DNA of 64,000 nt from Achromobacter insolitus (GTDB taxonomy: Bacteria; Pseudomonadota; Gammaproteobacteria; Burkholderiales; Burkholderiaceae_B). Shown in pieces: positions 17,657 to 28,049 of the stretch. Location of the stretch: assembly GCF_002209555.1 (NCBI RefSeq), contig NZ_NJIF01000004.1:1-64000 (forward strand). Direction: 5' to 3'. Both the position numbers and the translations under genes were made by a program. Within the stretch, counting starts at the first letter, position 1. Each line of letters begins with the position of its first letter. Below the pieces are notes generated by a model, which saw nothing but the letters and a program-made list of their open reading frames with translations, did not search any database and was not told the DNA's origin.

Positions 17657-19036
17657 CTAGGCGGCCTGCCTCGCCACCGCCGCGTGGCTTGCGGGCGGCG
17701 CCCGCAGCACGCGCCGGCACAACAGCATGGCGATCAGGCTGAACAGGGCGAAGCCCGTCGTCTGCCCCGCCAGCACGCCTTCGGGGCCGCCATAGTGCGC
17801 CCCCAACCAGACAAAAGGCAGCGTGCCCACGGTGGCGCGCAGCCAGCCTATGACGGTGGAATACGTGGCGTATCCCAAGTTGTTGAATACCGCTATGGCG
17901 ACAAAATACAGGCTGTTGAGCGCCCAGGCGAAACTTCCGTAGCGGCAGAAAAAAATGATCAGGTCGCGTCCCGGCCCGGTCACCTGGAACACGTCAGGCA
18001 TCCAGGGGGCCAGGACAGCCAGCACGGCGGCGACGGAAAAGCCATACATCAGGGACCAGCGCGTGGTCAGGCGCGCCGCGTCCTGCACGCGATCCCACTG
18101 CCCCGCGCCCAGGTTCTGCCCGAGGATGGGCCCGATCGCGCCTGGCAGCACGAAAAACAAGGCATAGGCCAATTGCAGCACCCGATCCACGACCGTGGCG
18201 CCCGCCATCACGCTGGAGCCGAAGCCGGCATATGTGGATACCGTGAAAATCACCGCGGCGGGGGTCGCCAGCGTCGTCAATGCGGCGGGCAAAGCGATAC
18301 GGCCGATCGCGCCCAAATGCGCGCGCAACGCCGCACCCGCCGGCCAGGCCGCGAGGCGATGCTTGCGAAAGACCAGCCAGGCGCCAAGTGCCACCGTCGC
18401 CACGCGGCCGATACCGCCCGCCCACGCCACCCCCTCCATGCCACCGTCCAGCACAAAGATGACCAAGGGGTCCAATACGGCTACCGTAGCCGTGCCCGCC
18501 AGCAGCACCCACATGGATTGTCGGCCGTGACCTGCGGCGCGCAGCAGGTTGGACAGCATCATGCCCATGCCCATCACCACGGTGAATGGCGTCGTGATGA
18601 GCACATAGGACAACAGATGCGCGCGCACGTCCTCTGCCAGGCCGATGGCTGCGGTGAACGGGCCGATCGCGGCCATGAACAACACGCCGGACGCCAGCGC
18701 GGCGGCAGCCATCAGCACCAGCGACGCGCCAGCCAGCGCGCGGGCGCGCGGCACATCCCCCGCCCCGAGTGAGCGGGACACCAGGGCCGCGCCGCCCACG
18801 GTCACGCCAATGCAGACGGAGGTGATGGTGAACTGCGTCATCGACCCGAAGCCTACCGCGCCCAGCACGGCCTCATCCTTGAGCGTGCCCAGGTATAGCA
18901 GCGACAGGAATTCGACTGCGAACACCGCCAACATGCTGGCCCAGCCCGTCAAGACCATTTCCAGCACGTGCGGGCCCATGGGCCCGGACACGAAGCGGGC
19001 GCGAGGATCCGCGGGAGAGGGGGTTCGACCGCTCAA
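17657..19036 (-). CDS. MATE-family efflux transporter
   Basis: This inner-membrane cation/drug antiporter of 459 residues has about twelve membrane segments arranged as two MatE repeats. Family sequence begins at RFVSGPMGPHVLEMVLTG and includes SRSLGAGDVPRARAL in repeat one and LGQNLGAGQWDRVQDAAR in repeat two. The start is a TTG at 19036 that overlaps the stop of the Sel1 gene. A later ATG at 18979 (MGPHVLEM) is possible, but it would drop residues that are conserved in the family. Substrate is not predictable. Confidence 0.9.
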   Translation of the reverse strand: MSGRTPSPADPRARFVSGPMGPHVLEMVLTGWASMLAVFAVEFLSLLYLGTLKDEAVLGAVGFGSMTQFTITSVCIGVTVGGAALVSRSLGAGDVPRARALAGASLVLMAAAALASGVLFMAAIGPFTAAIGLAEDVRAHLLSYVLITTPFTVVMGMGMMLSNLLRAAGHGRQSMWVLLAGTATVAVLDPLVIFVLDGGMEGVAWAGGIGRVATVALGAWLVFRKHRLAAWPAGAALRAHLGAIGRIALPAALTTLATPAAVIFTVSTYAGFGSSVMAGATVVDRVLQLAYALFFVLPGAIGPILGQNLGAGQWDRVQDAARLTTRWSLMYGFSVAAVLAVLAPWMPDVFQVTGPGRDLIIFFCRYGSFAWALNSLYFVAIAVFNNLGYATYSTVIGWLRATVGTLPFVWLGAHYGGPEGVLAGQTTGFALFSLIAMLLCRRVLRAPPASHAAVARQAA

Positions 19037-19407
19037 GGCCGCGCCTGATTTGCCAGGGCTTGCTCACGCAGTTGCCGCAAGCGCTGGATCGCGGCTTCGT
19101 ATCCCTGGGCCGCGGCCGCTTCGTACCAGCGCAGCGCCGCGGCCATGTCCAACTGCTCCAGCACCATGCCCTGCATGTACTGGGCCGCGGCGTCGCCACG
19201 CTGCGCCTCCGCCAGCAAGGCTCGCTCGACTTCACGGTCCTTGCGCGGCGACTCGCCATAGATATGCATACCCTCGCCCACCTGCCCCTCGACCAGGCTG
19301 CGCAGGGAGGACGGCATGTGGGCGAACTGGTAACGCCAGAACAGCGCGGTGAGCGCCACGCACAGGAGCAAGACGAAGGTCGAAACAAACAAGGCTTTAC
19401 GAGTCAT
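19033..19407 (-). CDS. Small membrane-anchored Sel1/TPR-like protein
   Basis: This 124-residue protein has an N-terminal membrane anchor or signal (MTRKALFVSTFVLLLCVALTA) and a C-terminal Sel1-like repeat region: AQRGDAAAQYMQGMVLEQ and AAALRWYEAAAAQGYEAA. It probably sits in the periplasm, tethered to the inner membrane, and mediates protein contacts. Its stop overlaps the TTG start of the MATE exporter, so the two are coupled. Function unknown. Confidence 0.75.
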   Translation of the reverse strand: MTRKALFVSTFVLLLCVALTALFWRYQFAHMPSSLRSLVEGQVGEGMHIYGESPRKDREVERALLAEAQRGDAAAQYMQGMVLEQLDMAAALRWYEAAAAQGYEAAIQRLRQLREQALANQARP

Positions 19408-19722
19408 GAAGCTACCGGATGAAATGCGGCCCAGGCCGCGCGATGAAACCAGGGCCGCCGTCAGCGGCCTGCGGGTGCAAACCAGTACTGGAAAACGTTC
19501 GCGTCATTCGAATACCGGGGCAAGAGCCCGATGGTGTCGGACTCCCGCTGCATTCATGGCTGCCCCTGTTATCTTGTCGGCCGCAGGACCGGTTCCGCGC
19601 CGCGCTTCCGATGATCAGTCTGGCGCGAACTATATCCGAAACCCGCCGGGGCGCATGCCCGGTGCCGTTGCCAAGCGCGCGGCGGGGGAGAATAATCAGC
19701 ACCTCCTTTTCCGACCCGCGCC
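19408..19722. other. Divergent intergenic region between the Sel1 and LysR genes
   Basis: This 315-bp gap separates divergently read genes. I see no convincing reading frame. A perfect 10-bp palindrome CCAGTACTGG lies at 19482-19491. The AT-richer patch near 19625-19640 (ACTATATCC) could be part of a promoter. Nothing else stands out. Confidence 0.4.
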
Positions 19723-20658
19723 ATGACACCGTTCCGAGGCAAGCTCCGCATCCGGCACCTGGAAATCGTGCTGACCGTCGCCGAATTGGGCAATCTGTCC
19801 AAGGCGGCTGCGCAGTTGCACAGCACGCAATCCGGATTGTCTCGCGCCATTGCCGAGATCGAGGAACTGGTGGGCGCGCGGCTGTTCGAACGCACGGCCA
19901 AGGGCACGACCTGCACACCGCTGGGCGAAACCATGTGCCGCCACGCCCGCCTGCTGCTTACCGACTTCCGCAAGGCTGAAATCGATCTTGCCGCGGTATC
20001 GCGCGGCGACGAAGGCAGCCTGACGGTGGGCTGTTTTTCGATGTTTGCGGGATGGCCGGTGGCCGAAGCCGCGCGCGCCTATCGCCAGGCTTACCCGCGC
20101 ATCACGCTGACCATTGAAATCGGCACACACGAACGGCTGATCGAAGACCTGGATGCAGGCGCGCTGGACGTGCTGATCAGCCGCTTCTCGTCCACCGTCA
20201 ATCCGCAGATCTACCGCTCCACCACCTTGCTGGAAGATCCCGTGGTGCTGGCCTGCGCCACGCATCATCCACTGGCCAGCCAACCGGGCGCCAAGCTGGC
20301 CGACTATGTGGCCTACCCCTGGATTACCGCCCTGCCCGGCAGCCGCATTCGCGGAGAACTGGAAATGTCGCTGCGCCAGGCCGGCCTGGCGATTCCGGAT
20401 ATGATCGGCGCCCTGTCACTGGAATTCGGCCGCGAAATGCTGTTGGACGGCCAGTACCTGTGGATGCTGCCCGGCAGCGTGGCGGCCATCCGGCAGGCCC
20501 GTGGCGAACTGGTGGTCCTGCCCGACAGGCCGGTCCTGCGCAAATCTCCGCTGGCTGCCATCTGGCGCCGCGACCGCCCCAGCACGCGGCAGGCGCGCGC
20601 CTTCGCCGCCCAACTTCAGCTCGCCATCCAGGCCGACGCCATCGCGCTGACAGCCTGA
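19723..20658 (+). CDS. LysR-family transcriptional regulator
   Basis: This 311-residue regulator has an N-terminal winged helix-turn-helix (IRHLEIVLTVAELGNLSKAA, then STQSGLSRAIAEIEELVGARLFER) and a C-terminal LysR substrate-binding domain beginning near GSLTVGCFSMFAGW. The ending DRPVLRKSPLAAIWRRD resembles the GbpR/CbbR-like branch. Downstream on the same strand is the adenine deaminase gene after 60 bp, so it may regulate or simply neighbour it. No binding site can be assigned with confidence. Confidence 0.92.
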   Translation: MTPFRGKLRIRHLEIVLTVAELGNLSKAAAQLHSTQSGLSRAIAEIEELVGARLFERTAKGTTCTPLGETMCRHARLLLTDFRKAEIDLAAVSRGDEGSLTVGCFSMFAGWPVAEAARAYRQAYPRITLTIEIGTHERLIEDLDAGALDVLISRFSSTVNPQIYRSTTLLEDPVVLACATHHPLASQPGAKLADYVAYPWITALPGSRIRGELEMSLRQAGLAIPDMIGALSLEFGREMLLDGQYLWMLPGSVAAIRQARGELVVLPDRPVLRKSPLAAIWRRDRPSTRQARAFAAQLQLAIQADAIALTA

Positions 20659-20706
20659 GCCGGAGCCGCGCGTTGCGCGGTATCCTGGGCAGGCAACATT
20701 TTTTGA

Positions 20707-21669
<963 letters not shown>

Positions 21670-21822
21670 CGGCCGCGCGCCCGCCCGTCAGCCAGCCATG
21701 CGTATTGCGCATGGCAATGTTCAAAACCTGCATGCCTGGCTCGGCCCATTCCTCCCTACCATAGTCCGACCTCCGCGGCGCCTGCCGCGGAGGATCACAG
21801 ACTAGACAACAAGGGGCAGGAT

Positions 21823-23091
21823 ATGAGTGAGTTCGTCCAGGCAGCGCTGCCGGCAGGCATGCTGACCGGCGTGCGCGACAGCGGCGTTTGCCGCTATAGC
21901 GCCATTCCCTATGCGCAGGCGCCGGTCGGCAAGCTGCGCTTCGCGCCACCGCAGCCCGGCGCCTGGCATGGCAATCTGGACGCCACCCGGCCCGGGCCGG
22001 TCGCGCCGCAGCTGCCTTCACGCCTGCGCGGCGCCATGGGTGACTTCCACGCCGCGCAATCCGAGGACTGCCTGCACCTGACCGTATGGACGCCGGCCGC
22101 CGACAACAAGCGACGGCCCGTGGTCGTGTGGCTGCACGGCGGCGCCTGGCAAAGCGGCGGTGGCGCGCTGGACTGGTATGACGGCGCCAACCTGGCGCAG
22201 CGCGGCGATATGGTGGTGGTCGCGGTCAACTACCGCCTGGCCGCGCTAGGCTGGCTGTACGTGCCCGGCCAGACAGCCAACGCGGGCCTGCTGGACCAGG
22301 AGGCGGCCATAGATTGGGTGCTGGACAACGTCCAGGACCTGGGCGGTGATCCGGAGCGGATCACGGTCATGGGGCAATCCGCTGGCGCGTCCTCGATCTG
22401 CGCCATGCTTGCGCGCAAGCCGCGCTTTGCCCGCGCCATCCTGCAAAGCGCGGCGCTGGGCCGGGGCTTTCGCAGCGCGGAACAGGCCGACGCGCTGGGA
22501 CAGGCCTTTCTGCGCGCCGCTGGCGCCGATACGCTGGACGCTGCCCGCGAACTTCCGGTGGCCGCTCTATTGCAGGCACAGCAGGCGCCCGCCGTCGCCG
22601 AGGTGCTACGCGCCGAAGGCAGCAGCCGCAGCCAATTCGCGCCGGTGCTGGACGGCCAGATCCTGCCTCGAGATATCGCGCCCGCGCTCAAGCGGGCCGC
22701 TTCCCGCGCCGACGTGCTGGTCTGCTACACCCGGGATGAAATGGCCGCCTTTCCCGGCAATGGCACGGACCCGTCCGACCAGCAATTGGGCGAAGCCGTG
22801 TTCGGCGCCCCGTCGCGCCAGTGGGCCGATGACGCCGTCGCCCAGGGGCGCCACGCCTGGCTGGCGCGCTTCGACGTGGCCCCCACGCCGCGCTTCGGCG
22901 CCTGCCATTGCATCGAGCTGCCGTTCGTCTTCGACACGCTGCCCGCCTTCTCTGGCGCGCCCATGCTTGGCGGCCTGCCGCCGCACCAGGTGCAACAGCT
23001 CGCGCTGGCCACGCAGCAGGCGTGGATCGCCTTCATCCGGGGCGACGCGCCTGGTTGGCCCGAGGCTCCGCATATGCAAATCCTGGCATAA
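21823..23091 (+). CDS. Type B carboxylesterase
   Basis: This alpha/beta-hydrolase esterase of 422 residues is somewhat shorter than the roughly 500 usual for the family. It has the N-terminal hallmark AIPYAQAPVGKLRFAPPQP, EDCLHLTVWTP, the oxyanion motif VVWLHGGAW and the nucleophile elbow GQSAGASSI near residues 186-194. The acid and histidine are probably in the regions TRDEMAAFPG and ACHCIELPFVFDT. There is no signal peptide. The Bug binding-protein gene starts 17 bp downstream, so uptake of a carboxylate and ester cleavage may be linked. Confidence 0.9.
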   Translation: MSEFVQAALPAGMLTGVRDSGVCRYSAIPYAQAPVGKLRFAPPQPGAWHGNLDATRPGPVAPQLPSRLRGAMGDFHAAQSEDCLHLTVWTPAADNKRRPVVVWLHGGAWQSGGGALDWYDGANLAQRGDMVVVAVNYRLAALGWLYVPGQTANAGLLDQEAAIDWVLDNVQDLGGDPERITVMGQSAGASSICAMLARKPRFARAILQSAALGRGFRSAEQADALGQAFLRAAGADTLDAARELPVAALLQAQQAPAVAEVLRAEGSSRSQFAPVLDGQILPRDIAPALKRAASRADVLVCYTRDEMAAFPGNGTDPSDQQLGEAVFGAPSRQWADDAVAQGRHAWLARFDVAPTPRFGACHCIELPFVFDTLPAFSGAPMLGGLPPHQVQQLALATQQAWIAFIRGDAPGWPEAPHMQILA

Positions 23092-23108
23092 ACCAAGGGG
23101 GACGCTCC

Positions 23109-24059
23109 ATGTTCAAGCAAATCGCGTTCGCGCTTGCCCTGCTGGCGCCGCTGGCGGCCAACGCCGCCTATCCCGACAAACCCGTAAAGATCATCGTGTC
23201 CAATCCTCCGGGCGGACCCGTGGACGTCATGTTGCGCGTCCTGGCCAGCAAGCTCGGCGCCGCCTGGGGCCAGCCCGTAGTGGTCGAAAACAAGCCGGGC
23301 GCCTCCGGCATCATCAGCACCGGCGCGCTGGTCAAATCGGCGCCGGACGGCTACACGCTGGGCATGGTGGTGGCCTCGTCCGTCACCATCGTGCCCTTCG
23401 CAGTGGACAGTCTGCCTTTCGATACGCAGAAGGACTTGAAGCCGATCTCGCTGGTGGCGCGCACGCCGTTCATTTTCATCGTGCCGAAGGACAGCCCGCT
23501 GAAGACCTGGGAAGACTTCGTGCGCGAAAGCCGCGCCCGCAATCTGAGCGTCGGGTCGTTCTCCATCGGCACTGCCTTTCACCTTGTCTGGGAACAGACG
23601 GCACGCCGCGCCGGTATCAAGGCCTTGTACGTGCCTTCGTCCTCGTCGGGCAAAACGCAGAACGACCTGATCGGCGGCCAGCTCGATGTGGGACTGGACG
23701 CGCCGTCGAGTTCCAAAGGCCTGATCGACAGCGGCCGCCTGCGCGCGCTGGCCATCACCAGCCCCGAACGCTTCGGCGGCTTGCCCGATACGCCCACCCT
23801 GGAAGAATCCGGCTTGAAAGGTTATGCGCCGCAGCCATGGATCGGCTTGATGGCTCCGGCCGGTATCCCCGATGATCGCGTGGCGCTGATCCAGAAGTCG
23901 GTCGCCGACATCCTGAAGGATCCGGCGATGCGGTCGCAGATGGAAACCCTGGGCATGATCCCCATCGGCAGCACGCCCGAAGCGCTCGCGGCGACCATTG
24001 AAGCCGACCGCGCGGACATGGGACCGCTTATCAAGGAACTGGGCATCAAGCTGCAATAG
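23109..24059 (+). CDS. Bug-family TTT substrate-binding protein (first of three)
   Basis: This periplasmic binding protein of 316 residues belongs to the tripartite tricarboxylate transporter group. Although the frame opens far upstream, the ATG at 23109 starts a clean signal peptide (MFKQIAFALALLAPLAANA) after an AAGGGG ribosome site. Hallmarks are YPDKPVKIIVSNPPGGPVD, VVVENKPGASG and DVGLDAPSSSKG. No tctA or tctB membrane genes are nearby, which is common for Bug proteins in this family of bacteria. The ligand is probably a carboxylate or amide. It is linked to the esterase upstream. Confidence 0.93.
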   Translation: MFKQIAFALALLAPLAANAAYPDKPVKIIVSNPPGGPVDVMLRVLASKLGAAWGQPVVVENKPGASGIISTGALVKSAPDGYTLGMVVASSVTIVPFAVDSLPFDTQKDLKPISLVARTPFIFIVPKDSPLKTWEDFVRESRARNLSVGSFSIGTAFHLVWEQTARRAGIKALYVPSSSSGKTQNDLIGGQLDVGLDAPSSSKGLIDSGRLRALAITSPERFGGLPDTPTLEESGLKGYAPQPWIGLMAPAGIPDDRVALIQKSVADILKDPAMRSQMETLGMIPIGSTPEALAATIEADRADMGPLIKELGIKLQ

Positions 24060-24074
24060 CGCGTATCGCAACGG

Positions 24075-24102
24075 GCCGGCTGGGCCGGGACGCTCAGCCG
24101 GC
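24075..24102. terminator. Inverted repeat between convergent genes (possible terminator)
   Basis: GCCGGCTG at 24075-24082 pairs with CAGCCGGC at 24095-24102, with a 12-base loop. It lies between the Bug gene and the convergent TetR gene and overlaps the TetR stop. There is no T-run, so efficiency is uncertain. Confidence 0.4.
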
Positions 24103-24732
24103 GCTCGCGCCCAACGTGCGCAGGAACATCGCCGACAGGGGGCCGGACAACGCTTCCGCGTCCCGCCTGCCCTGCGCGATGCAGGCGTCCACCGCGCCGT
24201 GCATGCCGTGGTACAGCACGATGGCGGTCAGCGCCGTATCGTCCAAGCTCCAGCAGCCGGCGCGCGCGCCGGCCTCCAGGATGGCTTCCAGCTGTTGCAG
24301 CACGGCGCTTTTCTCGGTCACGCCGCGGTCGGGATGCTGGGCATCGTGGAACACCACGTCATGCAGTTCATAGCCATCGAAATAGGCTTGCACGCCGGCG
24401 CGGGTCCAGGCGCGCAGCCGCGCGACCCCGTCGTTTGCTTCACAGGCGTCGACCTCGCGGTCGATGTGGTCCAGGAACCCTTGCGAGAACTTGGCGCGCA
24501 GCGCCGCCAGCATGTCGTTCTTCGATGTGAAGTAGTGATAGAACGTGCCCTTGGCCACGCCCGCGCGCTCGACGATCTCGTTGATGGTGGTGGCTTCGAC
24601 CCCCTTCTGGATGAAGAGCGCTTCTGCCGCCGCCATCAGTTCATCCAGCCGCACGGCGGCTGGCTTGGTACGGGGCTTGGAAGCGGCGTCCTGGCCAGGC
24701 AGGGAAGACGGATCGACAGGAACGGCAGGCAT
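24094..24732 (-). CDS. TetR-family transcriptional repressor
   Basis: This 212-residue repressor has an N-terminal TetR helix-turn-helix: LDELMAAAEALFIQKGVEATTINEIVERAGVAKGTFYHYF. The frame extends upstream to 24882, but the ATG at 24732 (MPAVPVDPSS) leaves the operator at 24822 in non-coding DNA, so I prefer it. The gene is divergent from an MFS drug-type exporter with a perfect TetR-style palindrome between them, a standard arrangement in which the repressor controls the exporter and releases on binding the exported compound. Confidence 0.92.
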   Translation of the reverse strand: MPAVPVDPSSLPGQDAASKPRTKPAAVRLDELMAAAEALFIQKGVEATTINEIVERAGVAKGTFYHYFTSKNDMLAALRAKFSQGFLDHIDREVDACEANDGVARLRAWTRAGVQAYFDGYELHDVVFHDAQHPDRGVTEKSAVLQQLEAILEAGARAGCWSLDDTALTAIVLYHGMHGAVDACIAQGRRDAEALSGPLSAMFLRTLGASAG

Positions 24733-24821
24733 ATCGTGCAAGGTCGGTTCAACGGCAAGGCGCCAGTGTAGAGGAGGCGCGGGGCCTCGGACAAAATTTG
24801 AGAATCGTTCTTCTTTCCATT

Positions 24822-24836
24822 GACCGACGGTCGGTC
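24822..24836. promoter_or_regulatory. TetR-type operator palindrome
   Basis: GACCGAC-G-GTCGGTC is a palindrome with two perfect 7-bp arms around one central base, in the TetR/MFS divergent region. GACCG/CGGTC-type half-sites are common for TetR regulators of exporters. It lies 40 bp before the MFS ATG that I prefer. Confidence 0.75.
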
Positions 24837-24876
24837 GATGAATAGAATACCTCTTCCCTCGACTCCGCGCCCCGCC

Positions 24877-26370
24877 ATGCATCCCGCACGCCGCCGCGCC
24901 CTGGTTCTTGCCGTCAACCTGGGCAGCTTCATCACCATTCTGGACATCAGCATCGTCAACGTGGCTTTGCCCACCATGCAGGCCGCCCTGCGCATCGACA
25001 TGGCCGGGCTGCAGTGGGTCGTGGACGCTTACGCCCTGTTCCTGTCGGCCTTCATGCTTTCGGCCGGACCGCTGGGCGACCGTTACGGTCGCAAGCGTTC
25101 ATGGCTGGCCGGCGTGCTGCTATTTACCGCGGGTTCCGCCCTATGCGGCCTGGCCGACAACTTGACGGCGCTACTGATCGGCCGCGCCGTGCAGGGCGTG
25201 GCCGGAGCCCTGCTGGTGCCCGGCGCGCTGTCGCTGCTGACCCAGGCTTTTCCCGACCCCAAGGAACGCGCCCAGGCCATCGGCATATGGGCTTCCTGCA
25301 ATGCCATTTCGCTCATTGTCGGCCCCATGCTGGGCGGCGTGCTGGTCGCCCACTTCAGCTGGCAGAGCATCTTCCTGATCAACCTGCCGGTGGGCGCGCT
25401 GGCCATCGCGCTGGGTGCCTGGAGCATCACGGAAAGCGCCCATCCTGAACACGCGGCTTTCGATCCCGCAGGCCAGGCGCTCAGCGTGCTGTGGCTGGGC
25501 GCGCTGACTTATGGTTTGATCGCGGCGGGCGAACATGGCTGGGCAGCGCCCGAGGCCATCGCCGCGCTCGCCATCGCGGTGGTCGGGCTGCTTGCCTTCC
25601 TGGGGGTCGAACACCGCGCGGCGCGGCCCATCCTGCCCCTGGGCCTGTTCCGCGACGCCGGCTTCGCCATCACGAATTTCGCGTCCTTCGTGCTGGGCTT
25701 TTCCGCCTACAGCAGCCTGTTCTTTTTTTCGATCTATCTGCAGCACGTGCGGGGGCTGTCGCCGCTCGCCACCGGCTGGCAGCTGGCGCCGCAGTTTGCG
25801 GCCGCAGGGCTCGTATCGCTGGTGTTTGGGCGGCTCAATCTGCGCTTCGGCCTGCCCCGCTTGATGATCGCCGGCTTTGCATTCATCGGCGCGGCCATGC
25901 TGGGCATGACCCGCTTCGACCTTGACACGTCTTATGCGGTGTCCGGCTCCCTATTGGTGTTGTTGGGGCTAGGTACCGGCCTGGCGGTTCCCTCGACCAG
26001 CATGGCGGTGATGGCCACCGTGCCGCGCGAGCGCTCCGGCATGGCGTCGGCCACCATGAATGCGCTGCGCCAGACAGGCATGACGATAGGCATCGCGCTG
26101 CTGGGCGCGCTGATGAGCGGACGCGCCATTGACGCGCTGGCGGCATCGCTGTCGCGGCTGGGCGAGCCCGATGCGCAGGCTGCGGCGCGCACCGCCATCA
26201 CCTTGCACGAACTGCCAGCCCATCCCGTCAATGCGGGCGAGCTGACCGCCGCCGCGCTGGCCGGCGGCTTCCATGCCGCGATGCTTGCAGCAGGCACTGC
26301 ATCGCTGCTCGCCGCGCTGTTGCTGATGTTTCTCGCCCGTCACGCCAAACGCTTCCTGCGCCCGGCATGA
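24877..26370 (+). CDS. MFS drug:H+ antiporter, DHA2 (14-TM) family
   Basis: This inner-membrane exporter of 497 residues has about fourteen membrane segments. Motif A appears as GPLGDRYGRKRSW and the DHA2 opening as NLGSFITILDISIVNVALPTM. VQGVAGALLVPGALSLL matches motif C-like sequence of this family (QmcA/EmrB/SmvA-like). Start choice: ATG at 24877 (MHPARRRALVL); an ATG at 24838 abuts the operator and is less likely. Transcription is probably repressed by the divergent TetR protein. Substrate unknown. An inverted repeat at 26377-26410 follows the stop. Confidence 0.92.
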   Translation: MHPARRRALVLAVNLGSFITILDISIVNVALPTMQAALRIDMAGLQWVVDAYALFLSAFMLSAGPLGDRYGRKRSWLAGVLLFTAGSALCGLADNLTALLIGRAVQGVAGALLVPGALSLLTQAFPDPKERAQAIGIWASCNAISLIVGPMLGGVLVAHFSWQSIFLINLPVGALAIALGAWSITESAHPEHAAFDPAGQALSVLWLGALTYGLIAAGEHGWAAPEAIAALAIAVVGLLAFLGVEHRAARPILPLGLFRDAGFAITNFASFVLGFSAYSSLFFFSIYLQHVRGLSPLATGWQLAPQFAAAGLVSLVFGRLNLRFGLPRLMIAGFAFIGAAMLGMTRFDLDTSYAVSGSLLVLLGLGTGLAVPSTSMAVMATVPRERSGMASATMNALRQTGMTIGIALLGALMSGRAIDALAASLSRLGEPDAQAAARTAITLHELPAHPVNAGELTAAALAGGFHAAMLAAGTASLLAALLLMFLARHAKRFLRPA

Positions 26371-26376
26371 GCCTCT

Positions 26377-26410
26377 GATTCCGGCTCGCGGAATTCCATC
26401 CGCCGGAATC
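26377..26410 (+). terminator. Possible terminator after the MFS gene
   Basis: GATTCCGGC at 26377-26385 pairs perfectly with GCCGGAATC at 26402-26410 across a 16-base loop. GTTTTT follows about 10 bases later at 26421, so it is an imperfect intrinsic terminator. Confidence 0.45.
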
Positions 26411-26514
26411 AAAATGGCCTGTTTTTAAGCGTTCGTAACAAACACGCGCGCCGCCATGCGCTTCGGTAAGATCCTCGTCCAATAACAGGTTAACAACCAC
26501 GAGGAGAGCAAAAC

Positions 26515-27903
26515 ATGCCTTACCGCAAACCGCTGTTCCGCCTGGCGCCGCTGGCGCTCGCCGCGCACTTGCTGATGGCGGGTCCGGCCGCCGCCCAAAG
26601 CGCGCCGGGCACCCAAGGACCGCTCGTGCCGGCGCCCAATCCCGCGCTGGCCGACCAGATCGACCAGCGCGCCAAGGCCATCGAAGACAAGCTGATCGCC
26701 TGGCGCCGCGACATCCATGAACACCCCGAACTGGGCAACCAGGAAAACCGCACGGCCAAGCTGGTCGCAGACCACTTGCGCGCGCTGGGCATGGAGGTGA
26801 AGACCGGCGTGGCGGGCACCGGCGTAGTTGCCGTGCTCAAGGGTGGCAAGCCCGGCCCCGTGGTCGCGCTGCGCGCCGACATGGACGCGCTGCCCGTCAA
26901 GGAACAAGTCGACCTCCCCTTCGCATCCAAGGCCAAGGGTACCTACCTGGGCAAGGAAGTGGACGTCATGCATGCCTGCGGCCACGACACCCACACCGCC
27001 ATCCTGATGGCTACCGCCGAAGTACTGGCAGGCATGAAGGACCAGCTCCCCGGCAGCGTGAAATTCATCTTCCAGCCCGCCGAGGAAAGCCCGGCCGATT
27101 TCGAGCCCGACGGCAAGAAAATCTGGGGCGCAAAAATGATGGTGCAGGAAGGCGTGCTGGAGAATCCCAAGGTGGACGCCATCTTCGGCCTGCACGTGTC
27201 CAGCGCCTACCCCGCGGGCAAGCTTTCCTGGCGCAGCGGACCCGCCATGGCCGCCGCCGACCAGTTCTGGATCGACGTCACCGGCAAGCAGACGCATGGC
27301 GCGCGCCCCTGGTCGGGCATCGACCCCATCGTGGTCAGCTCGCAGATCATCCTGGGCCTGCAGACCATTCCCAGCAGACAGATCAACAGCATGCTGGAGC
27401 CGGCCGTCATTACCGTGGGCGCGATCCACGGCGGCAACCGCATGAACATCGTGCCGGACAACGTCGCCATGACGGGCACCATACGCACGTATGACGAAGG
27501 CATGAAGAAGGACATCCACCAGCGCATCGCGCGCACTGCCGACATGATCGCGCAAAGCGCGGGCGCCAAGGCGGACGTGCGCGTGGTGGAGCTGTACAAC
27601 GCCACCGTCAACAATCCAGCGCTTACCGAGCAGATGGGCCCGACCTTGCGTCGCGTCGCGGGCGAAGGCAACTACGGCCTGCAGCCCAAATCCACGGCGT
27701 CGGAGGACTTCTCCTTCTATCAGGAAAAGGTTCCTGGCATGTTCTTCTACCTGGGCGTGACGCCCAAGGGAACGGACGTGGAAAAGGCCGCGCCCAACCA
27801 TTCGCCGCGCTTCTACGTCGATGAATCGGGGCTGATCAACGGCGTGCGCGCGTTGTCGAACCTGACCGTGGACTACATGGCGCAAGCGCAGAAAGGCAGC
27901 TGA
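26515..27903 (+). CDS. Exported M20-family amidohydrolase/peptidase
   Basis: This metallo-amidohydrolase of 462 residues is exported by a signal peptide (MPYRKPLFRLAPLALAAHL, cleavage after AAA). It resembles the HipO/IAA-amino-acid hydrolase group. Metal-binding motifs are ACGHDTHTA, PAEES and the histidine in GLHVSS. The lid/dimerisation domain begins near SWRSGPAMAAADQFWIDVTG. A GAGGAG ribosome site precedes the ATG. Periplasmic location is unusual for the cytosolic members. The probable role is release of an amino acid or carboxylate from an N-acyl conjugate, and the next gene encodes a Bug binding protein that could capture the product. Confidence 0.9.
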   Translation: MPYRKPLFRLAPLALAAHLLMAGPAAAQSAPGTQGPLVPAPNPALADQIDQRAKAIEDKLIAWRRDIHEHPELGNQENRTAKLVADHLRALGMEVKTGVAGTGVVAVLKGGKPGPVVALRADMDALPVKEQVDLPFASKAKGTYLGKEVDVMHACGHDTHTAILMATAEVLAGMKDQLPGSVKFIFQPAEESPADFEPDGKKIWGAKMMVQEGVLENPKVDAIFGLHVSSAYPAGKLSWRSGPAMAAADQFWIDVTGKQTHGARPWSGIDPIVVSSQIILGLQTIPSRQINSMLEPAVITVGAIHGGNRMNIVPDNVAMTGTIRTYDEGMKKDIHQRIARTADMIAQSAGAKADVRVVELYNATVNNPALTEQMGPTLRRVAGEGNYGLQPKSTASEDFSFYQEKVPGMFFYLGVTPKGTDVEKAAPNHSPRFYVDESGLINGVRALSNLTVDYMAQAQKGS

Positions 27904-27927
27904 AAGCGCGCCTTGCACGCGTGAAAC

Positions 27928-27954
27928 ATGCCCGCCGCGCGACGCGGCGGGCAT
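27928..27954 (+). terminator. Strong GC hairpin after the M20 gene
   Basis: ATGCCCGCCGC at 27928-27938 pairs perfectly with GCGGCGGGCAT at 27944-27954 over a 5-base loop, an 11-bp stem. No T-run follows, so it may be a factor-assisted terminator or an mRNA 3'-end stabiliser. Confidence 0.55.
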
Positions 27955-28049
27955 AAGCAAACGGCTACAAAATCTTTGTCAGGCCCGGCACGGCTTTCTA
28001 CAGTACGCCCCTTTGCCGCCCTTGCGGCAACCACGTAGAAAACCACGCA

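Noticed and set aside
20666..20680. CCGCGC-GTT-GCGCGG hairpin between lysR and adenine deaminase
   Set aside because: Short, GC-only and without a T-run; likely a chance structure in high-GC DNA.
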